A stretch of DNA of 64,000 bases from Cecembia calidifontis (GTDB lineage Bacteria; Bacteroidota; Bacteroidia; Cytophagales; Cyclobacteriaceae), in contig NZ_SGXG01000001.1 in the NCBI RefSeq assembly GCF_004216715.1, positions 2,712,501 to 2,776,500 on the forward strand. Direction: 5' to 3'. The position numbers and the translations under genes are program-made. Below, piece after piece: positions 40,942-50,158 of this stretch; positions within the stretch are counted from its first letter, which is position 1, and the number at the start of each line of letters is the position of its first letter. The notes below the pieces were generated by a model that was not told where the DNA came from, did no database searches, and was given only the letters and a program-made list of their open reading frames with translations.

Positions 40942-43248
40942 TTAAATTTTCGTAATGGCTTCCTCTAGGTTATATATAGCAGTGATTACCTGACTCAATG
41001 CAGCTAAATTCGGGCCTATGAGCTCTTCTGAAATAGGAGATTCGCCCTGTTTGACCAAACTTATCGCCCCTTCTATATTTTTTTGGAACCTGGACAATTC
41101 CGCTTCGTAATAGCTTTCCAGGATTTCAATTTCTTTAGTTTTTGGCTTTCTCCCAATCACTCTAGTAAAGGCATTTTCAATGCCAGCCTTGGAATCCATA
41201 CCATCAGCGATGAGTTGGGCGGCCAGATATCTTGATGCCTCAAGGACCAAGGGGTCATTCAACATGACCAAAGCCTGTAGAGGGGTATTGGTCCTGCCTC
41301 GGTTGACCACACATTGATCCCTGTTGCTTCCATCAAATATGATGGGCATAGGTGGCGGTACAGTCAGTTTTATAAAAGTGTAAAGTCCTCTTCTGTACAA
41401 TTTTTCACCTTTGTCCTGTTTATAGGTTTTCAAATCTCCCCTGCCTGAAGTAGCTGCTTCCCATAGTCCTTCCGGTTGATAAGGTTTCACACTGGGACCT
41501 CCTACTTCCTGTACCAATAGTCCCGAGCTTGAAAGTACCAGATCCCTGATATTTTCTGCGGGGAGTCTCAGTCTTGGTGCTCTTGACAGATAGATATTTT
41601 CGGGATCCACTTTCAATTTTTTGTTTTCAACTTTGGATGATTGTCTGTAAGTGGCCGAACTCAAGATTTGTTTGATCAGGCGTTTGACATCCCAGCCGTT
41701 TTCCATAAAGTCCACGGCAAGCCAATCCAAGAGTTCAGGATGGGAGGGAAGGTCACCTTGCATGCCAAAATCACCGGTAGATTTTACAATTCCCCGACCA
41801 AAGATTTCCTGCCAGATAAGGTTGACGAATACCCTTGATGTCAGCGGGTTCTTTTTGTCCACTGTCCATTGGGCCAGTCCTAGACGGTTTTTAGGGTATT
41901 TGGAATCAAAAGCAAAAACACTTTCAGGAGTATTGGGATTGACGGGGAGTGTTGGGGCATCATATAATCCCCTGTCCAGAATATAGGTTTTTCTTGGCTC
42001 TTTCAGCTCTTCCATTACAGAAACCATGATTTTGCTGCTGTCTTTGTGGTTGATAAAGCCTAACAGTTCATCAATATCATTTCGCTCAATCCATAAAATA
42101 GGTGTTTTGGCAGGTTTAGATTGGGTGACATCCCCTTCATACCCTTTTTCTGGAGTGTTGTTGAAAAAGGCAAAAAGTTCAAAATAGTTTTTTTGTGAAA
42201 CCGGGTCGTACTTGTGGTCATGGCATTGGGCGCATTCCATGGTCAGGCCCAAAATACCTTTGCTGAAGGTATTGGTTTTGTCCAAAATATATTCTACCCT
42301 GTACTCTTCATCTATTACCCCACCTTCTTCCGTGTATTTGTGGTTTCTGTTGAATGCTGTAGCCAGGATTTGTTCCTTATTGGCATTGGGCAGCATGTCT
42401 CCGGCCAATTGCCAGGTTATGAACTGATCATAGGGTAGGTTTTTGTTGAAGGCATGGATTACCCAATCGCGATAAGGCCATTGGGTTCTGATATTATCAT
42501 CTTGGTATCCATAAGAATCAGCATATCTTGAAATGTCCATCCATAATGTGGCCATTTTTTCACCATAAGCCTTTTGTTCTAATAAGAAATCTATCATTTT
42601 CTCATAGGCATCCGGGCTTTTGTCATTTTCAAACCTTTTTTGGAGTTCCGGGCTTGGGGGCAATCCCGTGATGTCGAGTGAAATTCTTTTCAAAAGCGCA
42701 GACTTTTCCGCTTCGGGATTGGGAACAAGCCCTCTTTGGTTCATTTTTGCCCAAATGAAATGATCGATTTCATTTTTAGGCCAGTTCTTGTCTTTTACCG
42801 AAGGAAGTTCAACTTTTCTAGGGGGAATAAAAGCCCAATGTAGTTCATAAACGGCCCCCTGCTCAATCCATTTTTTTATCAGGGCTTTTTCGTATTCACT
42901 TAATTTTAAATTGGAATCCGGAGGGGGCATCATTTCGTTGGGATCAGATGAAATGATACGGTGATAAACTTCTGATGTGGAGGGCGAATTTGGTACAATT
43001 CCAAATTTATCCGGATACTCCTTCAATGCCGCGTAGGCATTTTCAGCAATATCCAATCTTAATCCAGCTTCCCGCTTATTGGCATCCGGGCCATGACAGG
43101 CAAAGCAATTATCAGAAAGAATAGGTCTGATATGGTAATTGTAGCTGATCTGTTCTTTGCTGTCCAGCAATAATTCATTATGCCTGTCCGGACTACAGGA
43201 TACAAACAATAAAATAAAAGCAGCAAAGATTAAGGCTAGAGGATTCAT
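40942..43248 (-). CDS. PSCyt1-DUF1549-DUF1553 cytochrome lipoprotein
   Basis: This 768-residue protein has a lipobox LFVSC (Cys18), a PSCyt1 haem domain with CFACH (48-52) and MMPPP as likely distal Met region, DUF1549/PSCyt2 (about 145-350, DISRYADSYGYQDDN, RNHKYTEEGGVIDEEYRVEY, and a second CAQCH-type motif in MECAQCHDHKYDP), and DUF1553/PSD1 (about 440-690, NRLGLAQWTVDKKNPLTSRV, RGRTNTPLQALVMLNDP). So two haem motifs. First gene of the operon; family common in Planctomycetota and Bacteroidota, role unknown. Confidence 0.92.
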   Translation of the reverse strand: MNPLALIFAAFILLFVSCSPDRHNELLLDSKEQISYNYHIRPILSDNCFACHGPDANKREAGLRLDIAENAYAALKEYPDKFGIVPNSPSTSEVYHRIISSDPNEMMPPPDSNLKLSEYEKALIKKWIEQGAVYELHWAFIPPRKVELPSVKDKNWPKNEIDHFIWAKMNQRGLVPNPEAEKSALLKRISLDITGLPPSPELQKRFENDKSPDAYEKMIDFLLEQKAYGEKMATLWMDISRYADSYGYQDDNIRTQWPYRDWVIHAFNKNLPYDQFITWQLAGDMLPNANKEQILATAFNRNHKYTEEGGVIDEEYRVEYILDKTNTFSKGILGLTMECAQCHDHKYDPVSQKNYFELFAFFNNTPEKGYEGDVTQSKPAKTPILWIERNDIDELLGFINHKDSSKIMVSVMEELKEPRKTYILDRGLYDAPTLPVNPNTPESVFAFDSKYPKNRLGLAQWTVDKKNPLTSRVFVNLIWQEIFGRGIVKSTGDFGMQGDLPSHPELLDWLAVDFMENGWDVKRLIKQILSSATYRQSSKVENKKLKVDPENIYLSRAPRLRLPAENIRDLVLSSSGLLVQEVGGPSVKPYQPEGLWEAATSGRGDLKTYKQDKGEKLYRRGLYTFIKLTVPPPMPIIFDGSNRDQCVVNRGRTNTPLQALVMLNDPLVLEASRYLAAQLIADGMDSKAGIENAFTRVIGRKPKTKEIEILESYYEAELSRFQKNIEGAISLVKQGESPISEELIGPNLAALSQVITAIYNLEEAITKI

Positions 43249-43397
43249 TGTTTGTAGACAAGGTTATTTGGGAAAAGGTAATTTCGTAAAAAACAAATTA
43301 CACAACAATGTTTTGCGAAAAAATAGAAGAAAAATGGAAATATTTTATTGGATAAAGATTTTAAAAAATACTTGGACTAAGATGCTAAGAACTGAAA

Positions 43398-43426
43398 CAA
43401 AAAATCCGGCCAAATGACCGGATTTT
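43398..43426 (-). terminator. Terminator of accBC
   Basis: AAAATCCGG (43401-43409) pairs with CCGGATTTT (43418-43426), with A-rich left flank giving U on minus. It begins three bases after the accC stop. Confidence 0.8.
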
Positions 43427-43428
43427 GT

Positions 43429-44781
43429 TTATTTATTTTTTATCACACTAAAATCAAAGTAATCCAAGAATTTCGTGGTGAAATTTCCTGCTCGGAAATC
43501 TTCATTTTCCAATAAAGCAATATGGAAGGGAATGGTTGTTTTAATACCATCAATTACAAACTCCTCCAATGCCCTTTTCATCCTCACGATCACTTCTTCC
43601 CTAGATTGGCCACTTACAATAAGTTTAGCAATCATGGAGTCATAGTTTGGAGGTATAACATAGCCGGCATACACATGGCTGTCCACCCTCACGCCTCTTC
43701 CACCTGGCATGTGCAGGTTCAGGATTTTTCCTGGACTAGGTCTGAATCCATTGGAAGGATCTTCAGCATTGATCCTACATTCCATGGCATAAAGTTTTGG
43801 GTAATAGTTTCTGCCGGAAATTTTTTCTCCGGCTGCCACTTTGATCTGCTCTTTGATAAGATCGAAGTCAGTTACTTCTTCTGTAATGGGATGCTCCACC
43901 TGAATTCGGGTGTTCATTTCCATGAAATAGAAGTTTCTGTGCTTATCGACCAGGAACTCAATGGTACCGGCACCTTCATATCCAATAGCCTCAGCCCCTT
44001 TGATGGCGGCCTGGCCCATAGCTTCTCTCAGTTCATCAGTCATGAATGGGGAAGGGGTTTCTTCGACCAGTTTTTGGTGTCTTCTCTGTATAGAGCAATC
44101 CCTTTCCGAAAGGTGGCAGGCCCTACCGGTACTGTCACCTACAACCTGAATTTCAATATGCCTTGGTTCTTCAACGAATTTTTCAAGGTAAAGTCCGTCA
44201 TTTCCGAAAGCGGCACCGGCTTCTTGCCTGGCGTCGTTCCAGGCTTTTTTGAATTCAGCTTCTTCCCGTACGATTCTCATGCCCCTACCTCCACCACCGG
44301 CGGTTGCTTTTAAAATGACAGGGTAACCCATTTCATTGGCTAATTTGATCCCTTCTTCCATACTTCCCAACAAGCCTTCAGATCCTGGAATGGTAGGTAC
44401 CCCCGCTTCCTTCATGGTAGCTTTTGCAGTGGCTTTATCACCCATTTTATTGATCATTTCCGGGCTGGCACCGATGAATTTGATGCCGTATTCTTCACAG
44501 ATTCTGGAAAACTCTGCATTTTCTGACAAGAATCCATAACCAGGGTGGATGGCATCAGCATTGGTGATTTCTGCCGCAGCGATGATTCTGGGAATGTTCA
44601 GGTATGATTCACGGCTTGGTGCCGCGCCGATGCATACAGCTTCGTCGGCAAAGCGCACATGAAGGCTGTCCTTATCCGCTGTAGAGTAAACTGCCACGGT
44701 TTTGATCCCCATTTCCTTACAGGTTCGGATCACGCGGAGGGCAATTTCCCCTCTGTTTGCTATTAAAATTTTTTTAAACAC
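43429..44781 (-). CDS. accC: Biotin carboxylase, acetyl-CoA carboxylase subunit
   Basis: This 450-residue ATP-grasp enzyme carboxylates biotin on AccB using bicarbonate and ATP. It starts FKKILIANRGEIALRVIRTC and shows GGGGRGM (glycine loop), EKFVEEPRHIEIQV, and the catalytic EMNTRIQVEHPITE. No ATG exists: GTG 44781 (family-typical) or GTG 44787 must be used, and a stop codon lies immediately upstream of the latter. It follows accB by about 26 bases. Confidence 0.95.
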   Translation of the reverse strand: MFKKILIANRGEIALRVIRTCKEMGIKTVAVYSTADKDSLHVRFADEAVCIGAAPSRESYLNIPRIIAAAEITNADAIHPGYGFLSENAEFSRICEEYGIKFIGASPEMINKMGDKATAKATMKEAGVPTIPGSEGLLGSMEEGIKLANEMGYPVILKATAGGGGRGMRIVREEAEFKKAWNDARQEAGAAFGNDGLYLEKFVEEPRHIEIQVVGDSTGRACHLSERDCSIQRRHQKLVEETPSPFMTDELREAMGQAAIKGAEAIGYEGAGTIEFLVDKHRNFYFMEMNTRIQVEHPITEEVTDFDLIKEQIKVAAGEKISGRNYYPKLYAMECRINAEDPSNGFRPSPGKILNLHMPGGRGVRVDSHVYAGYVIPPNYDSMIAKLIVSGQSREEVIVRMKRALEEFVIDGIKTTIPFHIALLENEDFRAGNFTTKFLDYFDFSVIKNK

Positions 44782-44807
44782 GGTCACTTAGGTTGGTTAG
44801 ACAAAAA

Positions 44808-45281
44808 TTATCCAGCTGGATCAACCAGGAACAAAGGCTGGTCATATTCTACGGGAGACGCGTTGTCAACCAGTACTTTAACTATTTTACCGGATACCTC
44901 GGATTCTATTTCATTGAAAAGCTTCATTGCTTCAATGATGCAAACAGTCTGACCGGCAGTAACTTTATCCCCTACACTTACAAATGGATCAGCATCTGGA
45001 TTTGGAGTTCTGTAGAAAGTCCCGATCATTGGGGATTTGATTTCCACATACCTGGATGTATCTTCTTTTGCAGGCGCTGCAGGTGCAGGAGCCGCCACTA
45101 CAGGAGCAGGGGCAGCTGGTTGAGCTGCTGCTGCAGGTACAGCTACTGTCTCCACTTTAACTGAAGGGGCTTCTGAATATTTTTTAATGGAAAGTTTGAA
45201 TTCTTCGGTTTCGATTTTAACCTCCGCTAGACCGGAATTGGAAATAAAATCTATAAGTTCTTGAATTTCTTTTGCTTTCAT
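44808..45281 (-). CDS. accB: Biotin carboxyl carrier protein of acetyl-CoA carboxylase
   Basis: This 157-residue protein has an N-terminal dimer region, an Ala/Pro-rich linker (about 48-73) and a C-terminal biotinyl domain with EAMKLF (biotinylated Lys120). It shuttles the carboxyl group from AccC to the transferase. It is co-transcribed with accC and separated from efp by a hairpin terminator, so it likely has its own promoter. Confidence 0.96.
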   Translation of the reverse strand: MKAKEIQELIDFISNSGLAEVKIETEEFKLSIKKYSEAPSVKVETVAVPAAAAQPAAPAPVVAAPAPAAPAKEDTSRYVEIKSPMIGTFYRTPNPDADPFVSVGDKVTAGQTVCIIEAMKLFNEIESEVSGKIVKVLVDNASPVEYDQPLFLVDPAG

Positions 45282-45339
45282 GAGTTTTTAGTTTAGTAAT
45301 ATCCAAACTGGACATTTGGGTTTGTCTGGGAAATAAGCA

Positions 45340-45377
45340 ATAAAGCTATGTAATTTAGGTAAATCACATAGCTTTAT
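45340..45377 (-). terminator. Terminator between efp and accB
   Basis: ATAAAGCTATGT (45340-45351) pairs with ACATAGCTTTAT (45366-45377), 12-bp stem, four bases after the efp stop. The following U tract is weak, so read-through is possible. Confidence 0.65.
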
Positions 45378-45381
45378 GAAA

Positions 45382-45945
45382 TTATTTTACTCTTTCAGAA
45401 TAAGAGCCATCTCGGGTATCCACCCTGATCATGGTATCCTGATCCACAAATAAAGGAACCATTACCGTAGCACCAGTTTCAACTGTGGCAGGTTTAAGTG
45501 CATTGGTTGCTGTGTCACCTTTGATGCCGGGTTCCGTGTAGGTGATCATCAATTCCACAAAAGGAGGAAGTTCTACCGATAGGGGAGTTTCTGTTTCTGC
45601 ATGAACCAAAATATCCACCATCTGTCCTTCTTTCAGCAGATTTGATCTTTCAATAAGTTTCTCTTGGATGGGGATCTGTTCGAAAGTTTCGGTATCCATG
45701 AAATGGAAGCCCAAATCGTCCGCATAAAGGAATTGATGAGGTCTTTTCTCTACCCTTGCAGTAGTTACTTTTTCACCGGCACTGAATGTTTTGTCCAAAA
45801 CTTTGCCTGAGGTCAAGCTTTTTAGTTTCGTTCTGACAAATGCAGCACCTTTTCCTGGTTTTACGTGCTGGAATTCTACTATGGAATAAATGTCATTGTT
45901 CATTTCAAGACATAATCCATTTTTGAAATCTGCAGTTGTTGCCAT
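45382..45945 (-). CDS. efp: Elongation factor P
   Basis: This 187-residue protein relieves ribosome stalling at polyproline. Three domains are evident: KOW-like N-terminal (IVEFQHVKPGKGAAFVRTKL, with Lys32 at the modification-site position), OB domain (LIERSNLLKEGQMVDILVH), and C-terminal OB (TGATVMVPLFVDQDTMIRVDTRDGSY signature). It lies 27 bases after fabH and ends at a hairpin. Confidence 0.96.
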   Translation of the reverse strand: MATTADFKNGLCLEMNNDIYSIVEFQHVKPGKGAAFVRTKLKSLTSGKVLDKTFSAGEKVTTARVEKRPHQFLYADDLGFHFMDTETFEQIPIQEKLIERSNLLKEGQMVDILVHAETETPLSVELPPFVELMITYTEPGIKGDTATNALKPATVETGATVMVPLFVDQDTMIRVDTRDGSYSERVK

Positions 45946-45972
45946 ATGTATGAGTTGAATTATTGTTTTCTT

Positions 45973-46971
45973 TTATTTTGGATCATAGCCCCACTTGAGA
46001 TAGACAGCTCCCCAAGTAAAGCCCCCTCCGAAAGCAGCCAATATCAGATTGTCTCCTTTTTTGAGTTGGGATTCATAATCCCATAGGCACAATGGTATGG
46101 TCCCCGCTGTGGTGTTTCCGTATTTTTCAATATTGAGCATCACCTTTTCTGGGCCGATTCCCATTCTGTTTGCCGTAGCATCGATAATTCGTTTGTTAGC
46201 TTGGTGCGGAACCAACCAGGCAATATCCTCAGCATGAAGATTGTTCCTTTCCATGATCTGTGCGCTAACCTCTGCCATGTTGGTTACTGCAAACTTGAAT
46301 ACAGTTGATCCCTCCTGATAAGCATAATGCTCCCTGGCAATCACTGTCTCAATACTTGCAGGTTTGCGGCTTCCTCCTGCCTTCATGTGTAGGTAAGGAG
46401 CCCCGGAACCATCTGCATGAAGCAAAGAGTCCATTATTCCTACTTCTTCTTCGGTCGGTTCCAATAACACCGCACCTCCCCCATCACCAAAGATGATGCA
46501 TGTGGCCCTATCTTGGTAATCAATAATAGATGACATTTTATCTGCACCCACCACGATTACTTTTTTGTGCATGCCTGTTTCAATAAATTGGCTTCCCATG
46601 GTCAGAGCATAAAGGAATCCGGAACAGGCTGCCGAAATATCAAAACTATAACTGTTTTTGGCCCCAACACCATCTGCTATGATATTTGCAGTCGCTGGAA
46701 AAGGCATATCTGGAGTAACTGTGGCACAGATAATCAGATCAATGTCTTCGGGGTCTGTATTGGTCTTTTTCAAGAGGCCTTTTACTGCATTGATTCCAAT
46801 TACAGATGTGCCCTGGTTTTCACCTTTTAGAATTCTTCTTTCTTTGATTCCGGTTCTGGTAACTATCCACTCGTCATTGGTGTCTACCATAGTTTCCAAT
46901 TCCTGATTTGTTAAGACATAATCAGGAACCCAACCGTGAACGCCGGTAATTACTGCTCTAGTTTTTTTCAT
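45973..46971 (-). CDS. fabH: 3-oxoacyl-ACP synthase III
   Basis: This 332-residue KAS III starts fatty-acid synthesis by condensing an acyl-CoA with malonyl-ACP. The triad is Cys116 (SAACSGFL), His256 (VPHQANKR) and Asn286 (YGNTTAG). No plsX gene lies next to it, although plsX often sits between rpmF and fabH in other bacteria. A promoter candidate at 47084-47115 would give a leader of about 105 bases. Confidence 0.95.
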   Translation of the reverse strand: MKKTRAVITGVHGWVPDYVLTNQELETMVDTNDEWIVTRTGIKERRILKGENQGTSVIGINAVKGLLKKTNTDPEDIDLIICATVTPDMPFPATANIIADGVGAKNSYSFDISAACSGFLYALTMGSQFIETGMHKKVIVVGADKMSSIIDYQDRATCIIFGDGGGAVLLEPTEEEVGIMDSLLHADGSGAPYLHMKAGGSRKPASIETVIAREHYAYQEGSTVFKFAVTNMAEVSAQIMERNNLHAEDIAWLVPHQANKRIIDATANRMGIGPEKVMLNIEKYGNTTAGTIPLCLWDYESQLKKGDNLILAAFGGGFTWGAVYLKWGYDPK

Positions 46972-47083
46972 TCAGCATTTATTTTCAGCCTTGTTTCCCA
47001 GAGCCGAAGGCTTAAGGGTTTGGCTTACAGTTTTTTATGGTTGCTTGGCTTTTGGCCTTTCAATATGCTTCAAAGCAAGGCAT

Positions 47084-47115
47084 CAAAATTATCTAAAATG
47101 TGCTTTTTCACCAAA
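47084..47115 (-). promoter_or_regulatory. Promoter candidate of fabH-efp
   Basis: On the minus strand, TTTG (47115-47112), a 20-base spacer and TAATTTTG (47091-47084) match the Bacteroidota promoter pattern at all fixed bases. Transcription would begin about 105 bases before fabH. Confidence 0.6.
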
Positions 47116-47167
47116 GATTTTTGGTTTTTAGGTGAATGTAAAAGCAATTATTGATAAAGGGAAAAAT

Positions 47168-47200
47168 AAAAAACCTCCCGGCTATTCCCGGAAGGTTTTT
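47168..47200 (-). terminator. Terminator of rpmF
   Basis: AACCT-C-CCGG pairs with CCGG-A-AGGTT around a short loop, with A6 on the left giving U on minus transcripts. It lies 23 bases after the rpmF stop and separates it from fabH. Confidence 0.75.
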
Positions 47201-47222
47201 GTCAAAAGGCCTTTTGAATCAA

Positions 47223-47414
47223 TTAAGCAACAACTTCTTTTTCCATGATAACCTGTCCTTTATAGTACAGTTTACCATCAAGCCAAAATGCTCTGTGTGG
47301 CAGGTGGAACTCACCTGTAGTAGGGCACTGGGCCAGACCTGGAGCTGTTAACTTATAATGTGTTCTTCTTTTGTCTCTTCTGGTTTTCGAAATTTTGCGT
47401 TTAGGATGTGCCAT
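47223..47414 (-). CDS. rpmF: 50S ribosomal protein L32
   Basis: This 63-residue protein starts MAHPKRKISKTRRDKRRTHY, typical of L32, followed by LTAPGLAQCPTTGEFHLPHR. Only one Cys is present, so it is a zinc-free form. It lies 17 bases after the DUF177 gene, the usual pairing. Confidence 0.96.
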   Translation of the reverse strand: MAHPKRKISKTRRDKRRTHYKLTAPGLAQCPTTGEFHLPHRAFWLDGKLYYKGQVIMEKEVVA

Positions 47415-47431
47415 CTCTTAACTATTTTAGA

Positions 47432-48007
47432 TTAATCTTTTTTCTTAAGTTTATTCAATATTTCCCATCTGGGATCCACTGGCTTTTCAGGATTTTCTTC
47501 CCCGTCTTCCAGTTCTTCAATTTCATCACTTTCTAATTCCTCTGACAAATAGACCAGGGATCCTTCATCTTCGAACCCCTCATCGTCCATTTCTTCAGCA
47601 TAATCCGGATGGATTTTTTTTGCCGGAATGGCCAATAATATGAATTCATAGACCAATTGGGCAATGTTGATACTTGGAGTGTCCCTGGTAATCATGAATA
47701 CATCTTCACTGATTTCCTGCTCTATCGGTCCATATTTGTAGATTACTTTTTCAGTAAAATCCAATGGATGGTCAAATTCCTCCAGGCTTCTGTCACAGGT
47801 CAGCCGGACTGTTCCGCTAAATTTAAATTCCGCCTCAATGACTGAAGCTGTCTTATTAAGTGTCACAATAACAGTCACTTTGGATCCGTTGATCCAGTCT
47901 TCAGCTTCGAAAAACTTGAAGAAATCATCGCCGACTTCAAACTGAAATGTATGTCTACCGTCCTTCAGTTTGATAATGTCTATGTTGTAGTTTCTCAAGA
48001 ATTTCAC
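47432..48007 (-). CDS. DUF177 (YceD-like) protein
   Basis: This 191-residue acidic protein shows the DUF177 core: GTVRLTCDRSLEEFDHPLDF and YEFILLAIPAKKIHPDY, with very acidic stretches EDEGSLVYLSEELESDEIEEL. DUF177 is almost always beside rpmF and has been linked to 23S rRNA accumulation in plants and bacteria. The start is GTG 48007, with AGGAGG eight to thirteen bases upstream, a strong Shine-Dalgarno that is unusual here. No ATG is available before an in-frame stop upstream. Confidence 0.88.
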   Translation of the reverse strand: MKFLRNYNIDIIKLKDGRHTFQFEVGDDFFKFFEAEDWINGSKVTVIVTLNKTASVIEAEFKFSGTVRLTCDRSLEEFDHPLDFTEKVIYKYGPIEQEISEDVFMITRDTPSINIAQLVYEFILLAIPAKKIHPDYAEEMDDEGFEDEGSLVYLSEELESDEIEELEDGEENPEKPVDPRWEILNKLKKKD

Positions 48008-48032
48008 GGCTCCTCCTGCTAATTCAAGACCG

Positions 48033-48040
48033 CAAATTTA
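48033..48040 (-). promoter_or_regulatory. Bacteroidota -7 element of DUF177-rpmF
   Basis: TAAATTTG on the minus strand matches TAnnTTTG, 26 bases before the GTG start. The -33 region is T-rich without a clear TTTG. Confidence 0.45.
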
Positions 48041-48145
48041 GGGAAATGGGTTGGAAAAATAAAATTTGGTCTTAATTTATTTTCTTAGAACAAGTCTGGA
48101 TTGATAATTGTCAGGTATTCAATAAGATGGAGAGGTGGGAAGTCT

Positions 48146-48949
48146 TTAAATCTTTTCAATTTTTTGATAAGAGGCCAATACTCCGCGGACCATTGCTGCT
48201 GAAAAACCCTGATGTTCCATTTCATTGAGTCCAACAATGGTGCAGCCTTTTGGTGTAGTGACCTTATCGATAGCCTCTTCCGGGTGCATATTTTTTTGTA
48301 TCATCAATTCTGCCGCTCCCTTCACAGTTTGGTTGACGATCAAACTTGCTGTTTTCGCATCAAAACCAATTTGTATGCCCCCCTGAATCATGGCTCTCAT
48401 AAACCTCAAAACATAGGCAATCCCGCAAGCTCCCAATACGGTAGCAGCTTCCATCAGGCTTTCATCTATCGTAATAGAAAATCCAATGCTATCAAAAAGC
48501 GCCTTAACTTTGGCTTCTGCCTCTTCTTTATTGTTGCGTGCTGTGATGCAGGTTACGGATTCCCGGATGTCAGCAGCAATATTGGGCATGGCACGGAAGG
48601 CAGTGGTTTTGGGATCCAAAACTTCAAACATCTCATCCAAAGTGACTCCAGTCGCAAGGGAAACGATCACTTGATTTTCCGGGTTCAGGACAGGTTTGAT
48701 TTCCTTTAGGATGGCATTGACATTAAATGGTTTTACGCCCAAGATGACTAAATCTGCTTCTTTTGCTGCTATCAGGTTGTCTGAATGCACCCTTACTCCC
48801 TTATCTTGAAGATAAAGAAGGTTGGAAGGATTTCTTTTGGTAACATGAAGGTGTTGAGGCTGGAAGTCCTCAAGTTCCAGCAGTCCGTTGACTATGGATG
48901 TGCCCAGATTACCACATCCGATAATTGCAATTTTTGTGTCTTTAAGCAT
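48146..48949 (-). CDS. proC: Pyrroline-5-carboxylate reductase
   Basis: This 267-residue enzyme reduces pyrroline-5-carboxylate to proline with NAD(P)H. Rossmann motif IGCGNLGTS near the start; LGVKPFNV; and the family signature VKGAAELMIQKNMHPEEAIDKV with TTPKGCTIVGLNEME. ATG 48949 is used; the alternative 12 bases upstream is TTG. Confidence 0.92.
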   Translation of the reverse strand: MLKDTKIAIIGCGNLGTSIVNGLLELEDFQPQHLHVTKRNPSNLLYLQDKGVRVHSDNLIAAKEADLVILGVKPFNVNAILKEIKPVLNPENQVIVSLATGVTLDEMFEVLDPKTTAFRAMPNIAADIRESVTCITARNNKEEAEAKVKALFDSIGFSITIDESLMEAATVLGACGIAYVLRFMRAMIQGGIQIGFDAKTASLIVNQTVKGAAELMIQKNMHPEEAIDKVTTPKGCTIVGLNEMEHQGFSAAMVRGVLASYQKIEKI

Positions 48950-49005
48950 GATATTTTGCAATGAAAATTGCTATTTGCTACGTAAAGATAAGAATTTGAT
49001 TGGTT

Positions 49006-50133
49006 TTATTGTCTTTTTTCAAATGACCAGCTAAGCCCGGTATGGAAATCGATCATTTTACCTTGGCTTAAGAGGCCTGTAATCACAGAATTGCTGCCTA
49101 TAAAAAAACCTCCAAACCTAAATCCAAGTCCCCCTGATAAGCCTGAAACTTCAAAATGTGCCCAAGGGGAATACATCTCGAATTTCCCCAAAAGTATTCT
49201 AGGGGTAATTATGATAAGATTTTGTGAGGTGATCTGTGTGTTGCTGCGGTTATTACCCATTCTTTGATGGCTATTCACACTGATATAAAATTTTTGATTG
49301 AACATCCATTCCCCATAAACTACTAACTGGGTAGGAAGAATAGTTTCAAAGGATGAAGGAGGGGTTTCCCTTTGAAAAAAGTTACTTTCCTGTATTCTTC
49401 TTTCGATTTCTTCCAAAGAACCTCTGAGTTCATCCAATCTATAAAATTGTCCCTGAGGAATATTGAAGCTGTAACTGTTATTGTTAATGTTTCCTTGAGG
49501 ATAACTCATGCTTCCTAAGCCTCTAAAAGCAAGCCCCGCATTCAGTTTTGTTCCTTCCTTGGCCAATAATTGATAATTTGCACCTATGTCAAGTCCCAAT
49601 CCCGATGGATCTTTGAACTGAAAGCCCTCAAAGGAAAAATTGAAATTATTGTTGGAAATGCTTTCAGATGAATAAACCAAATTGACCCGTCCACCTGCAT
49701 TGGTCAGTGAAAAATTCAAATTTTCTTGAATTAAAGTTCCCCTGATGTTGTCCACCCCGAGGTTAATATAGTTTTGTGGGAAAATTATCCTGAAGTTAGT
49801 ACCAAGGGATAACCTTTGGTTTTCATTTGAGAAAATTTCCCTTCCGAGCATTAAACCTATTTCAGACCAATTGCCCAGGTATACCCTTTGGTTATAAGGA
49901 CTGTTGATGCTAAAAATGTTGTTGTTGGACTGCACTTCGAAATCACTGAATGCTTCGCTTAAATCCGCATCAATATCTATCATATTTCCGTTGGCAATGG
50001 ATTTGGTATTGATCCCAAAAGCCCACTTTTCCGATCTTATCCCAACTGAGGGGCCGAGGATTTCGGCTTCGGAACGGAAACTGATAGGTTTACCTGCCTT
50101 ATTTGAATTTATTATTTTCAGCTTTTTTATCAC
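49006..50133 (-). pseudogene. 5'-truncated outer-membrane beta-barrel protein gene (DUF5723-like)
   Basis: The 375 codons encode beta-barrel strands (GLMLGREIFSNENQRLSLGT, LDIGANYQLLAKEGTKLNAG, LSGGLGFRFGGFFIGS) ending GLSWSFEKRQ. SFRSEAEILGPSVGIR looks like the middle of DUF5723-type proteins. No signal peptide or ATG exists; the only near start is GTG 50133, and the frame runs without ATG to the pntB end 26 bases upstream. Probably a deletion removed the N-terminal hundred or so residues. An intact gene with unusual start is less likely. Confidence 0.55.
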
Positions 50134-50158
50134 AAAATAGCCAAAATTGCCTATGAAA

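Noticed and set aside
43522..44313. 263-codon frame antisense to accC
   Set aside because: Shadow of a highly conserved gene; composition is not protein-like.
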